Part shown: in pieces, positions 39,677 to 47,946 of the stretch
How positions within the stretch are numbered: position 1 is the first letter of the stretch
Layout of the letters: every line of letters begins with the position of its first letter
DNA from: Blastococcus saxobsidens
GTDB lineage: Bacteria; Actinomycetota; Actinomycetes; Mycobacteriales; Geodermatophilaceae
NCBI RefSeq assembly: GCF_002938435.1
Contig: NZ_POQT01000022.1
Coordinates: forward strand, 1 to 64,000
Direction: 5' to 3'
DNA length: 64,000 bases
Position numbers and translations under genes: made by a program
Notes under the pieces: model-generated
The model's input: the letters and a program-made list of their open reading frames with translations, nothing else
Databases searched by the model: none
Told to the model about the DNA's origin: nothing

Positions 39677-40569
39677 GCACGGGCCCTGACGGCGGGGGCG
39701 CCGGCGAGCAGCCGGCGCCCCCGCCGCCCTCGTGCTACCGGCACCCCGACCGGCCCACGGGGATCGGCTGCACCCGCTGCGGCCGACCGATCTGCCCGGA
39801 GTGCATGATCCCGGCCTCCGTCGGGTTCCAGTGCCCCGAGTGCGTCCGCGAGGGCGCCGCGACCGTGCGCCGCGTCCGGTCCACCGGCAGCGGTCTGCGC
39901 GGCGCCGTCGCCCGCTGGGGGGCGGTGCCCCTGGCCCTCATCGCGGCCAACGTCGCGATGTTCCTGGTCACGGCGGTGTCGGCCGGGCTGGCCGGCTCCG
40001 CGCCGCTGGACAACTACCGGTCCCCGGTGTTCGAGGCCCTCGCCCAGGTGCCGCTGCTCGTCCAGCTCGGCGAACCGTGGCGACTCCTGACCGCCGCCTT
40101 CCTGCACATCGGGCTGGTGCACCTGGCCCTCAACATGCTCGCGCTGCTGGTCTTCGGGTCGGAGCTGGAGCGGCAGCTGGGCCGGTGGCGGTTCCTGGGC
40201 CTCTACCTGGTCTCGGCGCTGGGCGGCTCCACGGTCATCCAGCTCTTCGGTGAGCCGCTGCGCCCGGTGGCCGGTGCCTCCACCGCCATCTACGGGCTCC
40301 TCGGCGCCCTCGGTGTGCTGATGGTGCTCCGGCGGCAGGACATCCGCGGCATCCTCGTGCTGCTGGCCATCAACGTGTTCATCAGCTTCCTCCCCGGGGT
40401 GTCCCTGCTCGGCCACCTGGGCGGCCTGGTCACCGGGGCCGTCGTCGCGGCGCTGCTGGTCGCGGCGCGTCGTCGGCCGGCTCTCCAGGGCGCCGGGCTC
40501 GCCGCCATCGCGGTCGTGCTGCTCGCCTTGGCCCTCACCGTGCCCGCCCTCGCGGCGGTCACGGTCTAG
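39673..40569 (+). CDS. Rhomboid family intramembrane serine protease with N-terminal zinc ribbon
   Basis: 298 residues if started at CTG 39673. Residues 21-55 form a B-box-like zinc motif, CYRHPDRPTGIGCTRCG and CPEC..CPEC, in frame with the rhomboid domain. The protease core has six or seven helices with the Ser loop GASTAIYGLLG and the His in SLLGHLGGLVTG. The first ATG (39805) lies after most of the zinc motif, and no ATG, GTG or TTG exists in frame between the upstream stop and it, so the CTG overlapping the ppiA stop (CTGA) is the best start. Substrates are unknown. Confidence 0.85.
   Translation: MSTGPDGGGAGEQPAPPPPSCYRHPDRPTGIGCTRCGRPICPECMIPASVGFQCPECVREGAATVRRVRSTGSGLRGAVARWGAVPLALIAANVAMFLVTAVSAGLAGSAPLDNYRSPVFEALAQVPLLVQLGEPWRLLTAAFLHIGLVHLALNMLALLVFGSELERQLGRWRFLGLYLVSALGGSTVIQLFGEPLRPVAGASTAIYGLLGALGVLMVLRRQDIRGILVLLAINVFISFLPGVSLLGHLGGLVTGAVVAALLVAARRRPALQGAGLAAIAVVLLALALTVPALAAVTV
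39694..39722 (+). terminator. Strong hairpin just after ppiA
   Basis: GGGGGCGCCGGC (39694-39705) pairs perfectly with GCCGGCGCCCCC (39711-39722) around GAGCA. It lies 18 nt after the ppiA stop. If the rhomboid gene starts at 39673 the hairpin falls inside its first codons and could tune coupled translation. Confidence 0.45.
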
Positions 40570-40985
40570 CCAGAGGTCCGGCCGCTGTCCGCCAGGGCCG
40601 CGGCCACGTCGGCAGGATCGGCGCCGAGGTCCCAGCGACCGAGGACCACGAGCACGCCGTCGTCGTCCGGACCGGCGGCCGTGTCCAGCTCCAGGGTGGA
40701 CACCGTGGTCCCCCAGCGGCGCCCGGTGCGGACCCGGACCCGCAGCAGACCCCACGGCAGCACCCGCCGTCCGGTGAGCGTGCGCACCTCCAGGCCGTCG
40801 TCGGCGGTGGCGAGCCGGGGGCGCAGCAGGAGGTCGCGGACGGCGAGCAGCAGCAGGAGCAGGGCCGCGGCCCCGACGAGGACCCGGCCGGCGTCGTCGA
40901 GGGCGACGGTGACGGCGCCCAGGAGCAGGCCACCTGCGGCCAGGGCTGCCGGGACCACCGTGGGGGGCGACCACTGCACGTCCAC
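40566..40985 (-). CDS. Membrane protein with PH-like (bPH) domain
   Basis: 139 residues. Two adjacent N-terminal helices (PTVVPAALAAGGLLLGAVTVAL and VLVGAAALLLLLLAVRDLLL) are followed by a small bacterial PH-like fold (LEVRTLTGRRVLPWGLLRVRV). Convergent with the rhomboid gene, sharing 4 bp at the stops. GTG start. This matches the PH-domain proteins common near crgA in actinobacteria; function unknown. Confidence 0.8.
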   Translation of the reverse strand: MDVQWSPPTVVPAALAAGGLLLGAVTVALDDAGRVLVGAAALLLLLLAVRDLLLRPRLATADDGLEVRTLTGRRVLPWGLLRVRVRTGRRWGTTVSTLELDTAAGPDDDGVLVVLGRWDLGADPADVAAALADSGRTSG

Positions 40986-41071
40986 AGCCTGCCAGGCGGC
41001 ACGCGGAACATACGATCGCGACAGGTGGCCGTCCCGGCCGCACCGGATCGTCGACGACGAGGAGTGGGTCC

Positions 41072-42232
41072 ATGCGTGATGCCGTCATCTGTGCCGCCGT
41101 CCGTACGCCGGTGGGCAAGCGCGGGGGAGGGCTCTCCGGCGTGCACGCCGTCGACCTGTCCGCCCACGTGCTGAACGCGCTGGCCGAGCGGTCGGGCATC
41201 GACCCGGCCGTCGTCGAGGACGTCTTCTGGGGTTGCGTCAGCCAGGTGGGCGAGCAGACCTTCAACATCGGCCGCAACGCGGCTCTGGCCGCCGGGTGGC
41301 CGGAGTCGGTGCCCGGCACGACGATCGACCGCCAGTGCGGGTCCTCCCAGCAGGCGGTCGCCTTCGCCGCCGCGACGGTGATCAGCGGCCAGGCCGACGT
41401 CGTCGTCGCCGGTGGCGTCGAGTCGATGAGCCGCGTGCCCATGGGCGCCGCCCGGGGCGACGGGTCGGCCGGCACCCCGCTGGGCCCGACGTTCATGGCC
41501 CGCTACGACGGCGTCCACCCGAACCAGGGCATCGGCGCCGAGATGATCGCCGAGCGCTGGGGCTTCTCCCGCACGCAGCTCGACGAGTTCGCGCTCTCCT
41601 CGCACGAGAAGGCCGCCAAGGCCCAGGCCGACGGGGCCTTCGACGAGGAGATCGCCCCGGTGACCCTCGAGGACGGCACGGTCATCAGCGCCGACGAGGG
41701 CATCCGACCCGGGGGCACCCTGGAGAAGCTCGCCTCCCTGAAGACCCCGTTCAAGGAGGACGGCGTCATCAGCGCCGGCAACGCCAGCCAGATCTCCGAC
41801 GGGTCCGCGGCGCTGCTCGTCACCACCAGCGAGAAGGCGCGCGAGCTCGGGCTGCGCCCACTCGTCCGCATCCACACCACGGTGATGGCCGGCGACGACC
41901 CGGTCATCATGCTCACCGCCCCGATCCCGGCCACCCAGAAGGTGCTGGCCCGGTCCGGGCTGTCCGTCGACGACATCGGCATCTTCGAGGTGAACGAGGC
42001 GTTCGCCCCGGTGCCTCTGGCGTGGCTGGCCGACACCGGTGCCGACGCCGCTCGGGTCAACCCGCTCGGTGGCGCCATCGCGCTCGGGCACCCGCTGGGC
42101 GGCTCGGGCGCGCGGATCATGACCACGCTCGTGCACCGGATGCAGGCCACCGGGACCCGGTACGGCCTGCAGACGATGTGCGAGGGCGGCGGGATGGCCA
42201 ACGCCACCGTCCTCGAGCTGCTCGACGCCTGA
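41072..42232 (+). CDS. Acetyl-CoA C-acyltransferase (thiolase)
   Basis: 386-residue degradative-type thiolase that splits 3-ketoacyl-CoA with CoA. The acyl-accepting Cys is in DRQCGSSQQ (C89), the His in ALGHPLGGSGAR (about H340), and the second Cys in MCEGGGMAN (about C370). IFEVNEAFA is the conserved NEAF motif. ATG start 13 bp after GACGAGGAG. No other fatty-acid genes adjoin it. Confidence 0.95.
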   Translation: MRDAVICAAVRTPVGKRGGGLSGVHAVDLSAHVLNALAERSGIDPAVVEDVFWGCVSQVGEQTFNIGRNAALAAGWPESVPGTTIDRQCGSSQQAVAFAAATVISGQADVVVAGGVESMSRVPMGAARGDGSAGTPLGPTFMARYDGVHPNQGIGAEMIAERWGFSRTQLDEFALSSHEKAAKAQADGAFDEEIAPVTLEDGTVISADEGIRPGGTLEKLASLKTPFKEDGVISAGNASQISDGSAALLVTTSEKARELGLRPLVRIHTTVMAGDDPVIMLTAPIPATQKVLARSGLSVDDIGIFEVNEAFAPVPLAWLADTGADAARVNPLGGAIALGHPLGGSGARIMTTLVHRMQATGTRYGLQTMCEGGGMANATVLELLDA

Positions 42233-42657
42233 TCCCGGCGGCGTCGTGACGGGACGGGTCCGTCCACACCCGGTGCGTGACGGGATATGCCCAGGTCAGA
42301 AGGGTAGGGACGGAGGGCGGTCACCGACCCGTCCGCACGGACATGTCGATTCGTCCACAGCTGGGTACACAGCTGGGGACAGACTCACACTGCTGTAGTT
42401 ACGCAGCTGGACGTCCTGTCACACGAGTCCCACGAGCGGCAAAAGCACAGGTCAGACTGGATCTGGGGGGACGGCTCCCTCCACACGTGGTGGACAACCC
42501 TGGGGGTGGAGCGCCATGTCGACCTGTGGACGACGCCCGCCGCTGTGCACAGCGGCGGAAGCACGACCATCGCCGACCGGCTCGCGGTGTCGTCCTGCCC
42601 CGGGACGACGGAGGCCCCCGTCCCCTGGGGGGACGAGGGCCTCGGGAGCGATCGCTC
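42233..42657. other. Non-coding gap with palindrome and DnaA-box-like 9-mers
   Basis: 425 bp with no supportable gene. It holds TCGTCCACA at 42351-42359 and again inverted at 42525-42533, TTGTCCACC inverted at 42489-42497, and CTGTCCCCA inverted at 42374-42382. A 22-bp perfect palindrome covers 42537-42558 (inner CGCTGTGCACAGCG). A terminator hairpin closes its right end. The insertion sequence begins just after. Confidence 0.65.
42611..42643. terminator. Terminator originally next to crgA
   Basis: 15-bp stem (42611-42625 with 42629-42643), one mismatch, TGG loop. Before the insertion sequence arrived it lay directly after the crgA stop codon, and it could serve both the thiolase gene and crgA. 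Confidence 0.75.
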
Positions 42658-44099
42658 GGTAGCGTCAGGAAGCGTTGAACTTCGCCACGGCGATCTTGAA
42701 GTTGATGGCGTTGGGTGGGCGTAGGGACTGGTTCAGTGTGGTCCAGGCCGGGTGATGGGTCATCCGGGCCAGCTGCACGGTGATCAGGTCGCGGAGTCCG
42801 TCGACGGACCAGCGGCTGCCGCCGATATCGGTGCGGGCGTTGAGTTCTCGCATGACCCGCTCGAGGACGCCGGAGCCGAGTTCAGGGCCGCCGAGGTGGG
42901 CCAGGCGGGCGCGCACGTCGGGCCGCAGGCAGGTGAAGACCTGGTCGCGGGCGCCGGCGAGCAGCTCGCCGGCGGCGTGGTGGCCTTCGGTGCTGATGGT
43001 GGCGGCGAAGGTGTCGTAGGCGGCCAGCGCCTGGGCGTGGGTGAGCCGCTCGCGGGCGACCCGGTGCAGCAGGTCGACCAGCTCGGTGCGCTTGGCGTTG
43101 GCCCAGGGAGACGGCGCTTTGTCGGCATACAGCGCCCATCGCAGTGCCCGGGGCAGGTGCCACCAGCAGCGCTGGATCGGCACGTCGGGCCAGACGTCCT
43201 CGGCGAGCTTGGTGATGGCCAGCTCGCCGTCGACGACCACGACCACCGGCGGGCGCAGCGCCCGCAGCTGCTCGGCCATCGCCGACCACGGCTGGGCCAG
43301 GGTGAGACCCAGCAACACCGTGGCCGCCCGCCGGCGCCGGCGCGGCCCGGATCGGCCGGTCAGACCCAGGGCGATGTTGCCGTTCACGCCCAGCCGCCGC
43401 GGACCCGCCCGCATCCCGGTGCCATCAAGGATCACCACGTCAGCGCCGGTCGGCGCGCCCGGCGCATGCGGCTGGCCGATCCCCTCCAGCATCGGCGCCA
43501 GATCGGCGACCGCCGAATGCGCCCGCCCCGCCGACGCCGGCACCCCGAATGAAGCGGCGACCGCACCGGCCCGGGCAAACGACATCTGAGCCGCCAACTC
43601 GGCCAGCTCCAGCATCAGCCGGTCAGTACGCCGCTTGCCCGACAGATCGAGCAGGAGCAGCAGCGGCGCGAACACCCGGCCACAGGCCCGGCAACCGACG
43701 TTGGCCAACTGGATGCGCACGATCCCGGCGGCGGTGTCGAACCGGCGAGGCCGGGTGCGCTTGCCCTTGCGGGCGAAGTCGCTCATCACCCCGCACCCCG
43801 GACAACCGAACGGCGCCGGAAGATCCCGGACCGGCAGCCACTTCGGCCCGCACACCTGGTCGATCAGCCGGTCCTGCAGGTCCTCCAGCGCCGCGGCCAG
43901 CGCGGCCGCAGGCAGCTCCTCGCGCATCGCCACCGCCCATGCCTCCAGCTGCGACCAGGTCAGCAGTTCGCCGAGCTCGGGCAGCTCAGCAGTCAGCGCC
44001 AGGGTAGTGATCGACACAGCGGCTACTCCTCAATCAAGTTGCCGCCATCACCCCACAAGATCCGCGAAGTTCAACGCTGCGCCACGCTACCGATCGCTC
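42650..44099 (-). mobile_element. Complete insertion sequence with 8-bp target duplication
   Basis: The element spans 42658-44091 (1434 bp). Ends are imperfect inverted repeats of about 28 bp, beginning GGTAGCGT and sharing AGCGTTGAACTTCGC. GATCGCTC is directly repeated at 42650-42657 and 44092-44099, an 8-bp target-site duplication. One transposase gene fills it. The intact ends, duplication and reading frame suggest a recent insertion. Confidence 0.92.
42665..44017 (-). CDS. DDE transposase, mutator-like superfamily
   Basis: 450 residues. An N-terminal zinc ribbon (C72-x2-C75, C109-x2-C112) precedes a DDE core with VVILDGTG (D198), VVVDGEL (D263), IQRCWWHLPR (282-291) and a Glu in LERVMRELNARTD (E386 or E391). 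QRCWWH and the layout resemble IS256-, ISH6- or ISLre2-type transposases, while length and 8-bp duplication also fit ISL3, so I leave the family open. The stop codon lies within the left inverted repeat. Full-length and uninterrupted. Confidence 0.88.
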   Translation of the reverse strand: MSITTLALTAELPELGELLTWSQLEAWAVAMREELPAAALAAALEDLQDRLIDQVCGPKWLPVRDLPAPFGCPGCGVMSDFARKGKRTRPRRFDTAAGIVRIQLANVGCRACGRVFAPLLLLLDLSGKRRTDRLMLELAELAAQMSFARAGAVAASFGVPASAGRAHSAVADLAPMLEGIGQPHAPGAPTGADVVILDGTGMRAGPRRLGVNGNIALGLTGRSGPRRRRRAATVLLGLTLAQPWSAMAEQLRALRPPVVVVVDGELAITKLAEDVWPDVPIQRCWWHLPRALRWALYADKAPSPWANAKRTELVDLLHRVARERLTHAQALAAYDTFAATISTEGHHAAGELLAGARDQVFTCLRPDVRARLAHLGGPELGSGVLERVMRELNARTDIGGSRWSVDGLRDLITVQLARMTHHPAWTTLNQSLRPPNAINFKIAVAKFNAS

Positions 44100-44370
44100 A
44101 GCGCCAGCGCATCGACATGATCAGGCCGCCGACCATGGCGCCGAAACCGATGGCGAAGTTCCAGGCCGACAGGGACACCATGAACGGGATCTGGTCGCCG
44201 GCCACGTAGTAGACGACGATCCACAGCAGGCCGATCAGCCACAGCGCGACCATCAGCGCCAGGTACCACCGGGGGCTCGGCTGCAGCACCTTGGCCTGCG
44301 CACCCCGTGAGCGGAGCGCGTCCTCCGGCGGTGTGTACCCCGACTTCTTGCGCACCTTGGACTTGGGCAC
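44098..44370 (-). CDS. crgA: Cell division protein CrgA
   Basis: 90-residue septum protein that interacts with FtsZ, FtsI and RodA/PbpA-type partners in actinobacteria. The basic N-terminus PKSKVRKKSGYTPPEDA is followed by two helices (WYLALMVALWLIGLLWIVVYYV and AWNFAIGFGAMVGGLIMSMRWR). The GTG at 44370 has GGAGGGAG upstream; a longer open frame exists but is not CrgA. The insertion sequence ends exactly at its stop codon, which overlaps the target duplication, so the protein is intact but its terminator has been moved 1.4 kb away. Confidence 0.95.
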   Translation of the reverse strand: MPKSKVRKKSGYTPPEDALRSRGAQAKVLQPSPRWYLALMVALWLIGLLWIVVYYVAGDQIPFMVSLSAWNFAIGFGAMVGGLIMSMRWR

Positions 44371-44495
44371 CGCGTACTCCCTCCGGGGGGCCGGGCTCGT
44401 CCTCCCCGGCCGTGACTGCGCCCAGCCTAAACTCCAGAGGAACGCGGACGCCGTCACCTCATCCGACCGGCGCCGCGTCGTCGGAGGAGGTGGGC

Positions 44496-45245
44496 GTGGC
44501 CCGGTCCCTGCTGCGGGGTGCACGCCCCTCCGCCTGGAGCGCGCTGGTGCCGGTGGTGGCCCTGGCCGCCGGGCTGCTGTTCGCCACATCCGGCAGCGCC
44601 GCGCAGGGCACCGACCTGCGCGCCGGAGAGGTCACCCAGCTCTCCGAGTTGATCCGCGAGCGTGATGCCGCGGTCGCCCGCCAGGCCCAGCAGCTGACCC
44701 AGCTGGAGCAGCGGGTGCAGGACCTCACCGAGGAGGCGGCGACGATCGACGGCGCCGTCGCCGAGGCGCGGGCCGCCGGCACGGCCGGAGAGGCAGCGGC
44801 CGGACTGAGCCCGGTGAGCGGGGCCGGCGTCGTCATCACCCTCGACGACGCCCCTCAGCGCCCCGACGGCAGCCTCCCGGGCGGTGCCCGGCCCGACGAC
44901 GTGGTCATCCACCAGAGCGACGTGCAGGCGGTCGTGAACGCCGTGTGGGCCGCCGGCGCCGAGGGCGTGGCCGTCATGGACCAGCGCCTCGTCTCCACCA
45001 GCGCCGTCCGGTGCGTGGGCAACACCCTGCTGCTGCAGGGGCGTACCTACTCCCCGCCGTTCGTGGTGTCGGCGGTCGTCGACTCCTCCGCGCTGCGCGG
45101 CACCCTCGCGGACTCCCCCCAGGTGGCCGTCTTCCGCCAGGCCGTGGAGGCGTTCGGACTCACGTTCGAGGTACGGGAGCGGCCGTCGGTCGCGGTGCCC
45201 GCCTACGATGGCGGCCTCACCCTGCAGCACGCCTCCACCGGCTGA
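44496..45245 (+). CDS. DUF881 family membrane-anchored protein
   Basis: 249 residues: an N-terminal membrane anchor (about 16-35), a coiled coil (about 45-88) and the extracellular DUF881 domain, with VVITLDDAPQRPDG and VVNAVWAAGAEGVAVMDQRL. It is divergent from crgA, as in M. tuberculosis Rv0011c-Rv0012. Function unknown; location suggests a division-related role. GTG start with GGAGGAGG 5 nt upstream. Confidence 0.88.
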   Translation: MARSLLRGARPSAWSALVPVVALAAGLLFATSGSAAQGTDLRAGEVTQLSELIRERDAAVARQAQQLTQLEQRVQDLTEEAATIDGAVAEARAAGTAGEAAAGLSPVSGAGVVITLDDAPQRPDGSLPGGARPDDVVIHQSDVQAVVNAVWAAGAEGVAVMDQRLVSTSAVRCVGNTLLLQGRTYSPPFVVSAVVDSSALRGTLADSPQVAVFRQAVEAFGLTFEVRERPSVAVPAYDGGLTLQHASTG

Positions 45246-45306
45246 TCGGCCATCCCGTCGCCGGGCCGGGCGGGGCCAGCCGACCAGCGAGGAGCCAGCG
45301 ACCGCG

Positions 45307-45966
45307 ATGACCACCGCCGACCGTCCGGTCCTCGTCGTCGACAACTTCGACAGCTTCGTCTACAACCTGGTGCAGTACCTGGGCCAGCTGGGCGTCCGCT
45401 GCGTGGTCCGGCGGAACGACGCGGTGCGCGTCGACGAGCTCGCCGACCTCGACGTCGCCGGGGTGCTGCTGTCCCCCGGGCCGGGGGCACCCGCCGACGC
45501 CGGCGTCACCGTCCCGATGGTGCGCGCGGCCGCGGAGCAGGGCACGCCGGTCCTGGGCGTGTGCCTGGGGCACCAGGCGATCGCCGAGGCGTTCGGTGCC
45601 GAGGTGGTCCGGGCGCCGGAGCTGCTGCACGGCAAGACCAGCCAGGTCGTCCACGACGGTCACGGCGTGCTGGCCGGTCTGCCCTCCCCCTTCACCGCCA
45701 CCCGCTACCACTCGCTGGCGGTGGACCCGGCCACGGTGCCCGCCGAGCTCGAGGTCACCGGGCACACCCCGTCGGGTCTGGTGATGGCCCTGCGGCACCG
45801 CGAACTCCCCGTCGAGGGCGTCCAGTTCCACCCGGAGTCGGTCCTCACCGAGGGCGGGCACCGGATGCTGGCCACCTGGCTGGCCTCCTGCGGGCTGGCG
45901 CCGGACGAGGACGTCGTCACCGCAGCGGAGACCGCGGCGCACCGGTTGTCGTCCGCCATCGCCTGA
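45307..45966 (+). CDS. pabA: Glutamine amidotransferase component of aminodeoxychorismate/anthranilate synthase
   Basis: 219-residue class I glutaminase that supplies ammonia for p-aminobenzoate or anthranilate synthesis. VVDNFDSFVYNLVQYLGQLG is the typical start, the nucleophile is in LGVCLGHQAIAE, the oxyanion loop is LLSPGPGAP, and the His/Glu pair is in GVQFHPESVLTE. The synthase partner is not in this window, and such amidotransferases can serve both pathways. Convergent with pknB across a strong terminator. Confidence 0.9.
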   Translation: MTTADRPVLVVDNFDSFVYNLVQYLGQLGVRCVVRRNDAVRVDELADLDVAGVLLSPGPGAPADAGVTVPMVRAAAEQGTPVLGVCLGHQAIAEAFGAEVVRAPELLHGKTSQVVHDGHGVLAGLPSPFTATRYHSLAVDPATVPAELEVTGHTPSGLVMALRHRELPVEGVQFHPESVLTEGGHRMLATWLASCGLAPDEDVVTAAETAAHRLSSAIA

Positions 45967-45981
45967 TCCTTCCCCCGGCAA

Positions 45982-46019
45982 CGACGAGGGCCCTCTCCCG
46001 TGGGAGAGGGCCCTCGTCG
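45982..46019. terminator. Bidirectional terminator between pabA and pknB
   Basis: An 18-bp perfect stem (45982-45999 with 46002-46019) with a 2-nt GT spacer between convergent genes. Confidence 0.92.
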
Positions 46020-46046
46020 ATCGTGCCCGTCGTCAGCGCGGCGTGG

Positions 46047-47804
46047 TCACTGCGGCGTGGTGGGGTCGTTGTCGGTGTCCGGCACCGGCGTCGGCGTAGG
46101 GGTCGGGGTCGGCGTCGGCTCCTCGGCCGGGACCGGGACGGCGACCAGCAGCGTGATGGTGTCGCCGGACGTCACGTCGGTGCCGGCCCGCGGGTCGGTC
46201 TCGACGACGGTGCCCTCCGCGACGTCGTCGCGCTCGACGTCCTGCACGTCGATCTGCCCGGCGCCGATGCCCTCCTCCTGCAGGAGGGCACGGGCCTGCG
46301 CCTCGTTCTGGTTGAGCACGTCCGGCATCTCGACGGTGCCGGTGGAGATGCTGAGCGTGATCGCGGCGGTGCGTGCGGCCTGCGAGCCCTGCGCGGGCGT
46401 CACGGCGGCGACGCGCCCCTCGTCGACCTCGAGCGAGTCGACCGGCCGGACGGAGACGTTGGTGAACCCGGCGGCCTCGAGGTTCGCCCGGGCCTGCTCC
46501 TCGGTCAGCCCCTCGACGCCGGGAACCGTGACGGTGTCCGGTCCTCCGCTGACGCTCAGGTCGACCGCGCTGCCCTCCTCCACCATGGCACCGGCCGCCG
46601 GGAGGCTCTCGACGACGCTGCCCTCCGGGACCGAGGGGTGCGGCACGGTCTCGACGTCGCCGACGGTCAGGCCGGCCGTCTCGATGGCGCTGCGCGCGTC
46701 GGCCTCGGTCAGGTTCGCGAGCGTGGGCACGCGGACCTCCTGGGCCACAGGGGGTGGATCGCTGTCCATCATCAGCGCCGCCGCGATCGCCCCGCCGAGC
46801 AGCAGCACCGCGAGGACGGAGACGATCGCGATGATGCGCCGCTTGCGCCGGCGGGCCTGCTCGTCCTCGTCGGACCAGTCGTCGTCGTACCCGTAGCCCC
46901 GGACCGGTGCGCCGATGATGGCGGTCTTCTCGTCCTCGCCCATGACCGGCGTGGCCTCGACCCGCTGCCCGGCGAGCGCCCGGAGCAGGTCGTTGCGCAT
47001 GTCCGCGGCCGACTGGTAGCGGTTGGCCGGGTTCTTGCTCATCGCCTTGAGCAGGATCGCATCCAGCTCCGGCGGCACGTCCCGGTTGATCGACGACGGC
47101 AGCCGAGGGTCCTCGCGCACGTGCTGGTAGGCGACCGAAACCGGTGAGTCGCCGGTGAACGGCGGGGCCCCGGTGACGAGCTCGTACAGCAGGCAGCCCA
47201 GGGAGTAGACGTCGGACCGGGCATCGACGCCCTCGCCGCGGGCCTGCTCAGGGGACAGGTACTGGGCGGTCCCTATCACCGCAGCCGTGGAGGTCATCGT
47301 GGCCGCGGAGTCCGACACCGCGCGGGCGATGCCGAAGTCCATGACCTTGACCGTGCCCTGCGGCGTGATCATCACGTTCCCGGGCTTGACGTCCCGGTGC
47401 ACGATGCCGTTGCGGTGGCTGAAGTCCAGGGCGCCGCAGATGTCGGCCGCGAGGCTCATCGCTCGCTCGATCGGCAGCACGCCCTCGCGGCGCAGCACGT
47501 CGCGCAGCGTCTCGCCCTCGACGAACTCCATGACGATGTAGGGCGTCGCGCCTGCCGGCGTGCGGTCCTCGCCGGTGTCGTAGACGGCGACGATCGCCGG
47601 GTGGTTCAGGGAGGCGGCGGCCTGCGCCTCGCGCCGGAAGCGCACCTGGAACGACGGGTCGCGGGCCAGATCGCTGCGCAGCACCTTCACCGCCACCTCG
47701 CGGCCCAGCCGCAGGTCGCGCCCGTGGTGGACCTCGGCCATGCCGCCGCGGCCCAGGACCCCACCGATCTCGTAACGCTCGCCGAGCAGCTGCGGCGTGG
47801 TCAT
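46047..47804 (-). CDS. pknB: Serine/threonine protein kinase PknB with PASTA domains
   Basis: 585-residue transmembrane kinase controlling wall synthesis and division. The kinase domain is complete: glycine loop GVLGRGGMAEV, K40, HRDVKPGN (D138), DFG (156-158) and activation-loop Thr171 and Thr173, at the same positions as in M. tuberculosis PknB. One membrane helix (about 324-345) is followed by three PASTA domains (about 355-560, beginning VPTLANLT, VPGVEGLT, MPDVLNQN), one fewer than in M. tuberculosis, then a Thr-Pro tail. Substrates likely include FhaA, the pseudokinase and CwlM in this window. Confidence 0.95.
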   Translation of the reverse strand: MTTPQLLGERYEIGGVLGRGGMAEVHHGRDLRLGREVAVKVLRSDLARDPSFQVRFRREAQAAASLNHPAIVAVYDTGEDRTPAGATPYIVMEFVEGETLRDVLRREGVLPIERAMSLAADICGALDFSHRNGIVHRDVKPGNVMITPQGTVKVMDFGIARAVSDSAATMTSTAAVIGTAQYLSPEQARGEGVDARSDVYSLGCLLYELVTGAPPFTGDSPVSVAYQHVREDPRLPSSINRDVPPELDAILLKAMSKNPANRYQSAADMRNDLLRALAGQRVEATPVMGEDEKTAIIGAPVRGYGYDDDWSDEDEQARRRKRRIIAIVSVLAVLLLGGAIAAALMMDSDPPPVAQEVRVPTLANLTEADARSAIETAGLTVGDVETVPHPSVPEGSVVESLPAAGAMVEEGSAVDLSVSGGPDTVTVPGVEGLTEEQARANLEAAGFTNVSVRPVDSLEVDEGRVAAVTPAQGSQAARTAAITLSISTGTVEMPDVLNQNEAQARALLQEEGIGAGQIDVQDVERDDVAEGTVVETDPRAGTDVTSGDTITLLVAVPVPAEEPTPTPTPTPTPVPDTDNDPTTPQ

Positions 47805-47946
47805 CGACGGTCCTCTCGGGCGGTTCGGTGCGTGCTGGGCGTCCCGCCGGTCCGACGTCCTGCGTCGCTCGGCGTGGCGGACGGCGCGCCGTCGGCGAGC
47901 CTAACCGCCGGAACGCCCGGATCCCGGGAAGCGGCGGCCAGCGGGC

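Noticed and set aside
42752-43552. Passenger gene in the insertion sequence on the plus strand
   Set aside because: Antisense shadow of the transposase with no ribosome-binding site; the element fits a single-gene IS.
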